In this document: positions 26,526-35,069 of the stretch, in pieces
Layout of the letters: every line of letters starts with the position of its first letter
How positions within the stretch are numbered: the first letter of the stretch is position 1
DNA from: Candidatus Omnitrophota bacterium
GTDB taxonomy: Bacteria > Omnitrophota > Omnitrophia > Omnitrophales > Omnitrophaceae
Assembly (NCBI GenBank): GCA_016209715.1
Contig: JACQVP010000011.1
Location: 1-35,069, forward strand
Direction: 5' to 3'
DNA length: 35,069 bases
Position numbers and translations under genes: made by a program
The notes under the pieces: model-generated
What the model was told of the DNA's origin: nothing
Database searches by the model: none
Seen by the model: only the letters and a program-made list of their open reading frames with translations

Positions 26526-27322
26526 GCGGCGGCGGGGGCGGGCCCCAAAGACTCCAACTCTTTTCGCGCGGCCGGATTTTCCGGTTCCAGCTTGAGCACC
26601 TCCTGAAAGGCCTCGCGCGCCTTCGCCGCGTCCCCTGCGCCTTTATAAACCTGCCCGAGGGTCAGCCGAGCCGCGGTGAACTTCGGGTCAATTTCGAGCG
26701 CCCGCTGAAGAGGCGCCACGGCCTCGGCAAAACGGGAGTTCTCGAAATGGACCCGTCCGGCCAGAAAATGCGGATAAGCCCGCTCCGGTTCGCGCTGGCG
26801 GGCCGTTTCGGCCGCGGCCAGTGCTTTGTCAAAATTTTTCAGGATGAGATACGTTGCCGCCAGGTCGTAATAAATTTCCACCTCATTGAGCCCCATCTCG
26901 AGCGTTTTCTCGAACGCCTCGACGGCCCGGGCATAATCCTTCCTGCCGAAATGCGCGTAACCGAGCATGGACACGATCCTGGGATTGGCCGGCGTCAGGG
27001 CCTGGGCCTTTTCCGCCGCAGCCAGGGCCTCGTCCCAGCGGGACGCCCGGAGGAGCAGATCCGCCCTCATCTCATGGATCCCGGGATAATCCGGATTTTC
27101 GGCCAGCGCCTCTTCCGAAGCGCGGAGGGCCTCGTCGTATTTTTCCTCGTGAAAAAGGGTGAGGGCGAGTTCCATCTTATTGGCGGGAGCGGCCTGCGTT
27201 TCGGCCGGCGATTGGGCTTGAGTCCCGTCTTCCTCGGCGGCGGCGGGCGCGGCGCAAACAAGCACCCCGGCCAGCGCCAAGATCCACAACCGATCGGAGA
27301 TCAAGCGAAACGATTGACCCAT
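26522..27322 (-). CDS. Tetratricopeptide repeat protein, secreted/periplasmic
   Basis: Signal-like N-terminus (ILALAGVLVCAAPAAAEE) and multiple TPR units (A..YDEALRASEEALAENPDYPGIHEMRADLLLRASRWDEALAAAEKAQALTPANPRI...). Confidence 0.88.
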   Translation of the reverse strand: MGQSFRLISDRLWILALAGVLVCAAPAAAEEDGTQAQSPAETQAAPANKMELALTLFHEEKYDEALRASEEALAENPDYPGIHEMRADLLLRASRWDEALAAAEKAQALTPANPRIVSMLGYAHFGRKDYARAVEAFEKTLEMGLNEVEIYYDLAATYLILKNFDKALAAAETARQREPERAYPHFLAGRVHFENSRFAEAVAPLQRALEIDPKFTAARLTLGQVYKGAGDAAKAREAFQEVLKLEPENPAARKELESLGPAPAAA

Positions 27323-27912
27323 TCTTCATTCAGCAGCCGTTTCGTGACCCCTTCCACGAGCGGCGACTTCCCTTTCTCCAGAACCACGCGGCTCATCTTT
27401 CCGGCGCGCACCTGATAGCCTTCGTAATTCACCTCGACCTCCCCTTCCTTGACCACCACCTCGGTGATGGCCGGGGAAACGACCTTCACGAAATATTCCG
27501 TTCCGCGGACGGCGAGGATCACGAGCGGGGTCTGAATGCGGAGGACGGGATCGCCCGGCTCTTTTTTGCCCCACATGAGGCCCTTGATGAGGACCATTCT
27601 CGCGGGTTCTTCCTGACCCGTCAGGAGCAGCGTAGAATTGTGCGTGAGCTTCACCAAGCTCTTGTCGGAGGCGAACTCGAGCAGGGCACGGTCGGCTTCC
27701 TTCGTGACCAATTGGTCCCCCGCAAACAAAGATTGTCCGGTTTCTCCCGCGATCAGGTTTCCGCCCCGGAGGACGTCCAATTTGCCTTCGATCTCTTTGA
27801 CGACGGCGACCGGCTGAAGCGGTTCGGCTTCGGCGCGGACCGAAGGCGCGGAAAAGAGTCCCAAGACGAGCGCGGCCGCGATCCAGGAATGATGCCAGAC
27901 TTTGAGATTCAT
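27301..27912 (-). CDS. FecR domain-containing protein
   Basis: Signal peptide; PVAVVKEIEGKLDVLRGGNLIAGETGQSLFAGDQLVTKEADRALLEFASDKSLVKLTHNSTLLL = FecR domain; GGAGG SD upstream. Confidence 0.87.
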   Translation of the reverse strand: MNLKVWHHSWIAAALVLGLFSAPSVRAEAEPLQPVAVVKEIEGKLDVLRGGNLIAGETGQSLFAGDQLVTKEADRALLEFASDKSLVKLTHNSTLLLTGQEEPARMVLIKGLMWGKKEPGDPVLRIQTPLVILAVRGTEYFVKVVSPAITEVVVKEGEVEVNYEGYQVRAGKMSRVVLEKGKSPLVEGVTKRLLNEEWVNRFA

Positions 27913-27932
27913 CGTTTTTCCTCCCGGTGAAA

Positions 27933-27966
27933 AGAATGTGACATTCTAGCTTTCAGGGACCCCTGA
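27933..27966 (-). promoter_or_regulatory. Putative promoter of FecR-TPR operon (TTGCCT - 17 nt - TAGAAT) with overlapping palindrome
   Basis: Reverse strand TTGCCTCAGGGGTCCCTGAAAGCTAGAATGTCACATTCT; AGAATGT-C-ACATTCT is a perfect palindrome at 27947..27933 overlapping the -10. Confidence 0.5.
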
Positions 27967-27974
27967 GGCAAGCT

Positions 27975-28949
27975 TCAAAGATACGGGTCCGGCTTCTCGA
28001 GGTGGTTCTGGACGTAATCGCGGACCGCTTCTTCCAGCGCGAGAAACGGATGCGCGCATCCGGCCCGCCGGAGATTGGACAGGTCCGCCTCCGTCCAATA
28101 CTGATACTTGTCGCGGATCGCGGCCGGCATTTCCACAAACTCAATCTGCTCCGGCTTCCCCACCGCCTTGAAGATCGCGCGCACGAGACTCAGCCAGGTC
28201 TCGGCCTTCCCCGTGCCCAGGTTATAGATTCCCGCGGCCTGAGGATGGCTCCAAAACCAGAGGATCACGGCGAGCACATCCTTCACGTAGACAAAATCCC
28301 GTTTCTGTTCCCCATCGGCGATGCCCGGGCGATGGGACTTGAACAGGCGAATATGGCCGTCTTTTTTGATCTGGCCGTAGCCCTTGTGCACCATGCTCCG
28401 CATCTCGCCTTTGTGGTATTCGTTGGGGCCAAAGACGTTGAAGAACTTGAGCCCCACGAATTTTTTCTCCAGCTTGTTTTCCAGGACCCATTCGTCGAAA
28501 ACTTGCTTGGAAAGTCCGTAAAGGTTCAGCGGTTTCAACTTCGGGATGGTTTCCTTGGCGTCCGAATAGCCTCGCTCTCCGTCCCCGTAAGTGGCGGCAC
28601 TCGAGGCATAAATAAAACGTTTGCCCTCTTTCACGGCCCATTCGGCGAGACGGCGAGAATAGTCGTAATTGGTGTCCCAGAGAAATTCCTTGTTGGTTTC
28701 GGTGGTATCGGTGCAGGCCCCGAGATGGAAAATCGCCTCCAGGTCCCGGTTCAGGCGGCCGCTGGAAAGGGCCTTGACGAATTCGTCTTTCTCTAAATAG
28801 TCAGCATACTTGCGCTTACGTAAATTCTCGGACTTGGGCGGCTCGGTCCCGCGATCGTCGATCAGGAGGAGATCGGACCGGCCGAGCTCATTGAATTTCC
28901 AGGCTAAACAGCTGCCGATAAAACCGGCGCCGCCGGTGATGGCAATCAT
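27975..28949 (-). CDS. hldD: ADP-L-glycero-D-manno-heptose-6-epimerase
   Basis: MIAITGGAGFIGSCLAWKFNELGRSDLLLIDDRG...FIYASSAATYGDGERGY...FNVFGPNEYHKGEMRSMVHKGYGQIKKDGHIRLFKSHRPGIADGEQKRDFVYVKDV. Confidence 0.93.
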   Translation of the reverse strand: MIAITGGAGFIGSCLAWKFNELGRSDLLLIDDRGTEPPKSENLRKRKYADYLEKDEFVKALSSGRLNRDLEAIFHLGACTDTTETNKEFLWDTNYDYSRRLAEWAVKEGKRFIYASSAATYGDGERGYSDAKETIPKLKPLNLYGLSKQVFDEWVLENKLEKKFVGLKFFNVFGPNEYHKGEMRSMVHKGYGQIKKDGHIRLFKSHRPGIADGEQKRDFVYVKDVLAVILWFWSHPQAAGIYNLGTGKAETWLSLVRAIFKAVGKPEQIEFVEMPAAIRDKYQYWTEADLSNLRRAGCAHPFLALEEAVRDYVQNHLEKPDPYL

Positions 28950-28963
28950 AGAGGGGAATTATA

Positions 28964-31351
28964 TTACTTGCCCGCGTCGTCGGAAAGAAGAATCCGCGAG
29001 TAATAGCTGTAAAGAAAGCCGGCGGCGATGAATACGGCTCCGAGACCGATGAAGGACGCGATGCGGTACAGAGTTTCCAATTTGGAGAAATCGTGGAAGA
29101 AAAGCCGGGCCAGGACCAGGCCGAACAGCCCCAGCCCAATCCAGCGATACGGCTTGTCCCGGAGGACAAAGCCCAGAATGATAAAGGCGAAGGCCCAGGC
29201 GCCCCAAACGATCGAGATCCACGAACCGATCGCCGTGTCGTAAAAATAAAACAGGATCAGCACCGCTCCGGCGGCGGAAATGCACCGGGAAATCGATAGG
29301 TCTTTGGGAAGCGCGGCAGAAAATTTCCGGCGCAGCGAATCCCCAGTGTGAAGCAGGACAAAAACCGCCGCTCCCGAGACGGCCAGACGCAAGGCGATCC
29401 GAGGCGCGGTCAAGGCCCGCGCCAGCTCCAGAACATAATCCACCGAAGCCAGCCGGACCGCGGCGAAAAACATAAAAACCGCGGAAGCCGCGCGCAGGGA
29501 AAAGCGGTTCCATTTCATTCCCGCCGCCATGAGCGCCGCGCCCTCGAGCACCCAAACCACGGAGGCGGCCTGCCGGAACCCTCCGACGAGCGCGCCGAAC
29601 GCCAGAGCCAGCGCCGCGGCGATGAGAAAAACATTTTCCGCAACCCTCTTTTCCGTCTCCGCGGCCAGGCGGCCGGCTGAATAAGCCCGGAACACGGCCA
29701 GCCAGGCCACGGCGGCTGCGGCAAACAGGACGAGCGACGACCGCACCGGCATCAACGCCGAAAACAGGACTTCGCGCTCCAGGTAATCGCAATGGGTCAG
29801 GCGCCAGGCCGTGACGCCGGCCAGGACCCAGGCGATGACGCGAAGCACCTTCCTTTCGTGACGCACTCCGATCCAGGCCAGGCAGGCGGCGGCCGCGCAC
29901 CAGCCGTATGTGATCCAGGGCCCATCGAAATACATCGGCACAGCCAGGCAGAGCAAGGTCACGGAAAAGGCCAGATAGAGATCGGCGAAGAGACGGCGCC
30001 CCAGTCTTTGCTCGGCGACACAAAAGACCCAAAACACCGCCGCCATCACGAGGGGAAACACGTATTTATAGGCCGGGTAATGGACGTGGAGATGGTGCAC
30101 ATAGCAGGCCGTGAAAAGAAAATTGTTGGCCAATAGCACGGCGAGGCTGACGAATTCTTCCTTTTCCGAGGGCTCGCGTTTCGCAGTCAGGCCGACGAGC
30201 GCGAACAACAGCCAATAGATCGCCAAAAATCCCTGATGCAAAATCGACTGGCGAGACTGGATGAGCGGATAAATCCTCCACTCTTCCCCCGCCCACGGCA
30301 GGACCAGGGCGTCCCACCAGGAAGATTCATCCAGTTCGCGCGCCGTGCCGTAAAGATTCGGCTCGAGCCAGAACCAATGGATCAGGTAAACGGCCGCCAG
30401 CCCGAGGAGCGCCAGCCAGCTCCAGCCCATTTTGCGGGTCACGACAATGATCGACAGAGCCAGCAGGACGGACGCGCCCAGCGTGTAATATGAAACCTCC
30501 ACCATGGTGATCGCCACATACGCCAGGAAATAGGAGAAACAGACCAGGACCCCCGAACGGAATTTCAGCGACTGGGCGATTGACCCTCCGGCAACCGCCA
30601 GGAGGCCGGCAAAACCGAGCAGCGGATCGTAAATGACTCGCGTGACCGGAATCTGATAAGCGGCAAAAACAGTGAAGTAAAGGACGGCCCAGCCTCCGCC
30701 GATCAGCGCCATGGCCCATTTGCGGAAATCTTCCTTCGGAGCCAGCAGATTTCCCAGTGCGATCAAGGCCGCACCGATGCCGGCGCCGGTGCAAATCTTC
30801 CCCCAGGCCCCGATGAATTGGAAGGAATAGCTGATAAATAGGACGAGCCCCAGGACCAGCGTGAAAATGCCGATCCGGGAAAGCCAATACTTGCCGATGT
30901 TGCCTTCCGCCGTGTTTTTGGGGATCGACGGCGCGGCGGCGCGGCGCGATTCCCCCGACGCGGACGCCCGGCGCAATTCCTGATAGACAGCGGATTCGCG
31001 GACGGATTTCGCCGCCCCCGGACCCGTTCCCCGTTCTTCCATCTCGTGCAATCGGGCGGAAATCACTGCCAATTCTTTCTTCAGAAGCTGGAATTCGCTC
31101 GGGTACGGAAGCGACAAATGCGCGACCAGGTCCCCCTTCACGCGGCGGGTCTGGACCTCGAAGCCGCCCGCCTCCAAGTCTTCCAAGATCCGGCAGGCCT
31201 CCGCCGCCTGGATGTGATTGAAATGCACCTGCTCGTTGGCGGCCAGAAATTCCTTGATTTGATTCTCATCCCAGCGCGTCCGCTCGCGGAAAAGCGCGAT
31301 GAGGGCGCCGTGGAACCAATACCGCTGAGCGCCGGACAGGCTGAGTTTCAT
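28964..31351 (-). CDS. DUF2339-family multi-TM membrane protein with N-terminal soluble extension
   Basis: 795 aa; ~100-aa hydrophilic N-terminus, EKYWLSRIGIFTLVLGLVLFISYSF-type segment, then many TM helices; overlaps the protease stop by 4 nt. Confidence 0.8.
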   Translation of the reverse strand: MKLSLSGAQRYWFHGALIALFRERTRWDENQIKEFLAANEQVHFNHIQAAEACRILEDLEAGGFEVQTRRVKGDLVAHLSLPYPSEFQLLKKELAVISARLHEMEERGTGPGAAKSVRESAVYQELRRASASGESRRAAAPSIPKNTAEGNIGKYWLSRIGIFTLVLGLVLFISYSFQFIGAWGKICTGAGIGAALIALGNLLAPKEDFRKWAMALIGGGWAVLYFTVFAAYQIPVTRVIYDPLLGFAGLLAVAGGSIAQSLKFRSGVLVCFSYFLAYVAITMVEVSYYTLGASVLLALSIIVVTRKMGWSWLALLGLAAVYLIHWFWLEPNLYGTARELDESSWWDALVLPWAGEEWRIYPLIQSRQSILHQGFLAIYWLLFALVGLTAKREPSEKEEFVSLAVLLANNFLFTACYVHHLHVHYPAYKYVFPLVMAAVFWVFCVAEQRLGRRLFADLYLAFSVTLLCLAVPMYFDGPWITYGWCAAAACLAWIGVRHERKVLRVIAWVLAGVTAWRLTHCDYLEREVLFSALMPVRSSLVLFAAAAVAWLAVFRAYSAGRLAAETEKRVAENVFLIAAALALAFGALVGGFRQAASVVWVLEGAALMAAGMKWNRFSLRAASAVFMFFAAVRLASVDYVLELARALTAPRIALRLAVSGAAVFVLLHTGDSLRRKFSAALPKDLSISRCISAAGAVLILFYFYDTAIGSWISIVWGAWAFAFIILGFVLRDKPYRWIGLGLFGLVLARLFFHDFSKLETLYRIASFIGLGAVFIAAGFLYSYYSRILLSDDAGK

Positions 31352-32409
31352 TCGCCGGCCTCCAGATAAGTGAAGAAGGCGCGGGCCTTTTTTGCGATTT
31401 CCAGGCGCACCCTCGTACCGCCTACGAACTTGGCGGCCTCTTTCAAGAGTGAGTCCAGTTCCGTCACGTAAAGGTCTTGAAACTTCAGGATGAGGTCACC
31501 GCTTCGGATCCCGGCCGAGTAGGCGCGGGAGGAGACATCGATTTCACCGACCCGGATCTTCCGGTTGCCTTCTTCGTCCTTGAACTCTTCCGGCACGAAT
31601 CCGAACCGCTCTTTGAACCGGGCCAAGGCCTCCTGATTTTCGGGCTCGGACTTCAGCCGGTCCAGAAGGCTCTTGATCTTGTTCGCGGGGATGGCGAAGT
31701 TGATCCCCTGGGCCCGCCAATCTCCCCGGTAAACCAGCCCGATGACTTCGCCTTTGGCATTGAGGAGCGGGCCTCCGCTGCTGCCCGGATAGGCCGAAGC
31801 GTCGGTTTGAATCACATCGTCCAGGACCGCTTCCGCGCCCTGGAAAACTTTTCGGTGGACGGCGCTCACGATGCCCTTGCTGACCGATTGCTGATAACCG
31901 TACGGTGTGCCAATGGCAACCACTTCCTCGCCCGCCTGGACGCCGTCCGAATCCCCCAGCGCCAGCACCGGAAATTTATCTTCCGTCTCGAGACGCAGAA
32001 GCGCCACATCGTCTTTTCTGTCCTTTCCGATGATCCGGGCGGGAAAATTTTTTCCGTCTTTCAAGACCACGCGGACGGTGTCGGCATTTTCGAGGACATG
32101 CGCGTTGGTCAGCACGAGGCCTTCCGGCTCGATCAAAACTCCCGATCCCTCGCTCTGGCATTTGAAGGTAACAACGTCCGGTTCCTTTTCCTCGAAGAAA
32201 TCGGCGAAAAATTGGCCGGTAAAATCGGAGAACCCTAGGTTCCGGAGGCGGTAGACTCTGTCGGTTTGGATGTTCACGACCGCTTCCGAAGCCCGCGTGA
32301 TCATTTCCGGCAAAGGAGTGTTCGGCGGCGCGGACTCGTCGGCCGGCACGGACCGCGCGAGGAGAAGCGGCAGGCATGCCGCCGCGGCTAAAAGAGGACG
32401 TAAATTCAT
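31348..32409 (-). CDS. Trypsin-like serine protease with PDZ domain (HtrA/DegP-like)
   Basis: LVLTNAHVLENAD (His), KDDVALLRLE (Asp), DASAYPGSSGGPLLN (Ser) triad; C-terminal PDZ (SSRAYSAGIRSGDLILKFQ). Confidence 0.92.
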   Translation of the reverse strand: MNLRPLLAAAACLPLLLARSVPADESAPPNTPLPEMITRASEAVVNIQTDRVYRLRNLGFSDFTGQFFADFFEEKEPDVVTFKCQSEGSGVLIEPEGLVLTNAHVLENADTVRVVLKDGKNFPARIIGKDRKDDVALLRLETEDKFPVLALGDSDGVQAGEEVVAIGTPYGYQQSVSKGIVSAVHRKVFQGAEAVLDDVIQTDASAYPGSSGGPLLNAKGEVIGLVYRGDWRAQGINFAIPANKIKSLLDRLKSEPENQEALARFKERFGFVPEEFKDEEGNRKIRVGEIDVSSRAYSAGIRSGDLILKFQDLYVTELDSLLKEAAKFVGGTRVRLEIAKKARAFFTYLEAGE

Positions 32410-32469
32410 CGTATAAGATATCGTCCTCGGCCGGTAAAAATCGAGGGATTCCGGAGGATTTCGGCTATA

Positions 32470-33678
32470 ATGCCGCCTATGAAATCCCGGAAGATTGTCG
32501 TGGTCGGAGGAGGAGGCGCGGGCATTGTGGCGGCCATCGCCGCCGCCCGTCTCGGCGCGGAAGTGACCGTCGCGGAGCGGATGAGCCTGCTGGGCAAGAA
32601 GGTCCTCGCCTCCGGAGCCGGCCGCTGCAATCTCTTGAACGAAACCCTCAACGCTTCCTTTTATAATGAGGAGGCCGCCGGCATGGTGAATGAGACCTTC
32701 CGGCGTTTCGGGAAAGACGAAATCCTCTCTTTTTTCCGGGAACTGGGCCTCTGGACGCACACCGAGGAGGACGGGCGCATCTTTCCGCTCACCGACAAAG
32801 CCCTCACGCTGATGGACCTTCTCCGGGCGGAGATCGAAAAGCTGGGGATCGCCGTCCAGCTGAATTGCCATGTTCGTTCCGTCAAATCCAGCGGACGGGA
32901 ATTCGTATTGGAAATCGAAAACGGAAAGGCCCTGCGGGCGGAACGCGTCATCCTGGCGGCCGGAGGCCAGTCGTATCCCAATCTCGGCTCCGACGGCAGC
33001 GGCTTCGAACTGGCCCGCGCGTTCGGCCACGCCATCGTTCCGCCGGTCCCGATCACCGTGCCTCTCATGACGCAGGACGTCTGGTGCCGCGTGCTCGAAG
33101 GCCAAAGAATCCGCGGGCGGGCCCGTCCGTTCCTGGATTCCAAAGCCGTCATGCCCTGGATCGAAGGAGATATCCTTTTTACGAATTACGGCTTGTCCGG
33201 CACGGCGATCCTCGACATCAGCGACCCGGTTTCGGTGGGCTTAAACCGCGCTCCCGCGAAAAAGGCCTCCGTCGCTTTGGATCTCGTGCCCTTCCTAAGC
33301 GAAAATGATCTCGCCCGCGAGCTCGAGAGGCGCGTCGCGCGCGGCATGAAAGACGCGTATCTTGTGGCCGGGCTCCTCCCGCCCAAATTCGCGCAGGTCC
33401 TCCGGGAATTTCTTGTCCCGGACAAAGTGAGGCGTCTCGCCGCCGTCCTCAAGAACCGCGTCTTCTTCGTCTCCGGCACCCGCGGCTGGGACGCCGCGGA
33501 ATTCACCGCGGGAGGCGTCGCCATTTCCGAGGTCGATTCCCGGACCTTCGAATCCAGAAAGCAGGGCGGGCTCTACCTATGCGGCGAAGTCGTGGATGTA
33601 AACGGACGTCGCGGAGGCTATCAACTGGCTTGGGCCTGGGCCTCGGGCTATCTCGCCGGCGTCAGCGCGGCCGGTTGA
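32470..33678 (+). CDS. BaiN/HI0933-family FAD-dependent oxidoreductase (start may be ATG at 32479)
   Basis: KIVVVGGGGAGIVAAIAAARLGAEVTVAERMSLLGKKVLASGAGRCNLLNE...GIYLCGEVVDVNGRRGGYQLAWAWASG-type C-terminal motif. Confidence 0.94.
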   Translation: MPPMKSRKIVVVGGGGAGIVAAIAAARLGAEVTVAERMSLLGKKVLASGAGRCNLLNETLNASFYNEEAAGMVNETFRRFGKDEILSFFRELGLWTHTEEDGRIFPLTDKALTLMDLLRAEIEKLGIAVQLNCHVRSVKSSGREFVLEIENGKALRAERVILAAGGQSYPNLGSDGSGFELARAFGHAIVPPVPITVPLMTQDVWCRVLEGQRIRGRARPFLDSKAVMPWIEGDILFTNYGLSGTAILDISDPVSVGLNRAPAKKASVALDLVPFLSENDLARELERRVARGMKDAYLVAGLLPPKFAQVLREFLVPDKVRRLAAVLKNRVFFVSGTRGWDAAEFTAGGVAISEVDSRTFESRKQGGLYLCGEVVDVNGRRGGYQLAWAWASGYLAGVSAAG

Positions 33679-33836
33679 GCCGGGGCTTCCCTCGGATGGG
33701 TGCAAAGACACACCGGCCGGCCGCAACAAGTTTTCGGGTTGGTCGAGCCCGCGCGCAAGGAGAGGGGGGGACTCCCCGCCAAGTAAAGGCTCAGGGAAAA
33801 AACTAGAAGGAGGGCCGGGAACTTCATCGAGCTCAT
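33648..33836 (-). CDS. Putative small secreted Cys-rich protein (62 aa)
   Basis: MSSMKFPALLLVFSLSLYLAGSPPLSLRAGSTNPKTCCGRPVCLCTHPREAPAQPAALTPAR; signal-like N-terminus and CCx5CxC; 31-nt convergent overlap with the flavoprotein gene. Confidence 0.45.
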   Translation of the reverse strand: MSSMKFPALLLVFSLSLYLAGSPPLSLRAGSTNPKTCCGRPVCLCTHPREAPAQPAALTPAR

Positions 33837-33865
33837 GGTATCAGGACTCGCACCCCGGACCGCGG

Positions 33866-35069
33866 TTATTTCGGCATCAATGGGATTTGAAGATAGATCA
33901 GGAAAAGGGCGATGACGATGGTGACGGTGGAAACGATGAAGCCGGGCTTCATCCATTCCATGAAGGGAATGCTTTTCTTAAATTCCCGCTCCAGCATCCC
34001 CACGGCCACGATATTGGCCGTACTGCCGATAATGGTCAAATTGCCGTAGAGGGTTCCCCCGAAAAGCATTCCCCACCAAAAAGGATAGACAAAGATCCCG
34101 TTGGCCTTGATCCCCATGGCAATGGGAATAAACGTGGCGACAGCCAGGACGTTGTCCATGAAACCGGTCAGCAGGCTGACCGCGCCGGTGAAAGAGACCA
34201 GAAGAACGGTTGGGTTACCGCCGGCGACGGAAATCAGCCCGCTCGCAATGCGGTCGGTGACTCCCGTATATTTCAGCGTCCCGACAGAGGCGAACAAAGC
34301 CATGAAGAAGGTGAGGGTCCACCAATCAACCCGCTTCATGAAAAAGTCGCGGGCCGTGGAAGCGTTGAGCAGAATGGCGACGCCCCCGGCGAGCAAGGCC
34401 ACGCCCAAAAGCAAAGTGTTCCTTTCCACACCCAGCCATTCCTCCAGAGAATGATGGGACACCAGCAGGACGATCGTTCCGATAAAAAGGGCCCAGCAAG
34501 CGCGGATATCTTTCTTATGGTAATGAACGTGCGAGGTCTCGCTCTGCTGTTTGCGCTCCTGCTCCATGTTCCGGCCCAGTTCGCGGATGGCGCTTCCGAA
34601 CAGCCCGAAACACATCGGGATCATAACCGCCAGAGTGATGACCGAAATAGGCGTTGCCCATCTGAGAAAGTCCGCGAAGGTCAGCCCACCGCGGAGCGCG
34701 ATCATCACCCCGATCGGATTCCCGACCGCGGTGGCGCTCGAACCGATATTCGTGGCAAACACGATCATCAACAGAAAAGGAACCGGGTTGACCTTATAGC
34801 GCTTCGTCAAATGAAACATCGTCGACATCATGAAAAGGATGGATGTCACCTCGTCCACCAGCGAGGCCGAGACGGCCGAAAACACCATCAGGGTCCCCAC
34901 GAGAAGATAGGAACGATGGCCGATCTTATCGACCACTTTCGCGATGATGTATTCAAAGAAGTGCTTTTCCTCGAGATGCCCTATCATGCACATCATGCCG
35001 ACGAGAAACAGGATGATGTCCAAGCCGGCATGCTCGATGAGGTGAGGCGTGTTGAGCAGGCCCGTGGCC
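33866..35069 (-). CDS. NhaD/ArsB-type (ion transporter superfamily) antiporter, partial at 5' end
   Basis: FVVGTLMVFSAVSASLVDEVTSILFMMSTMFHLTKRYKVNPVPFLLMIVFATNIGSSATAVGNPIGVMIAL-type signature; the frame stays open upstream (ATGLLNTPHLIEHAGLDIILFLVGMMCMIGHLEE) to the window edge. Confidence 0.88.
   Translation of the reverse strand, partial: ATGLLNTPHLIEHAGLDIILFLVGMMCMIGHLEEKHFFEYIIAKVVDKIGHRSYLLVGTLMVFSAVSASLVDEVTSILFMMSTMFHLTKRYKVNPVPFLLMIVFATNIGSSATAVGNPIGVMIALRGGLTFADFLRWATPISVITLAVMIPMCFGLFGSAIRELGRNMEQERKQQSETSHVHYHKKDIRACWALFIGTIVLLVSHHSLEEWLGVERNTLLLGVALLAGGVAILLNASTARDFFMKRVDWWTLTFFMALFASVGTLKYTGVTDRIASGLISVAGGNPTVLLVSFTGAVSLLTGFMDNVLAVATFIPIAMGIKANGIFVYPFWWGMLFGGTLYGNLTIIGSTANIVAVGMLEREFKKSIPFMEWMKPGFIVSTVTIVIALFLIYLQIPLMPK

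Noticed and set aside
28959-30032. 357-aa minus-strand ORF overlapping the DUF2339 gene
   Set aside because: Alternate-frame shadow of the 795-aa DUF2339 frame, very R/G/P rich.

Overview
The window looks like one contiguous chromosomal segment of a GC-rich Gram-negative-type bacterium. Gene style (many PVC/Omnitrophota-like features) suggests an uncultured lineage, but that is only a guess. Almost everything is on the minus strand. In transcription order there is: (i) a complete arginine operon argC-J-B-D-F-G-H followed by lysA (cut by the window start), driven by a perfect TTGACA-N17-TATAAT promoter; (ii) a plus-strand methyltransferase and EVE-domain gene; (iii) the rod-shape operon mreB-mreC-mreD-mrdA-rodA plus a 78-aa coiled-coil ORF, preceded by aroA; (iv) a three-gene minor-pilin operon (PilV/PilW/PilX-like) directly downstream of what reads as a c-di-GMP-I (GEMM) riboswitch carrying an unusual 60-nt, two-hairpin insertion; (v) an apparent B12-uptake operon (cobalamin riboswitch, BtuB-like receptor, short TonB C-terminal protein, an internally promoted gene with a compact and potentially bistable leader encoding a small membrane protein, a 178-aa conserved-looking protein, and a DUF1570-like HExxH lipoprotein); (vi) a FecR/TPR/lipoprotein operon; (vii) a trypsin-like/PDZ protease, DUF2339 membrane protein and hldD; (viii) a BaiN/HI0933-type flavoprotein and an NhaD/ArsB-family transporter cut by the window end. 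The best leads for something undescribed are the expanded GEMM-like riboswitch, the structured leader at about 22593-22671, and a recurring TATAAT-N7/8-ATG arrangement that suggests leaderless genes. No CRISPR array, transposase, tRNA or rRNA was recognised. All calls were made by eye; no searches were run.
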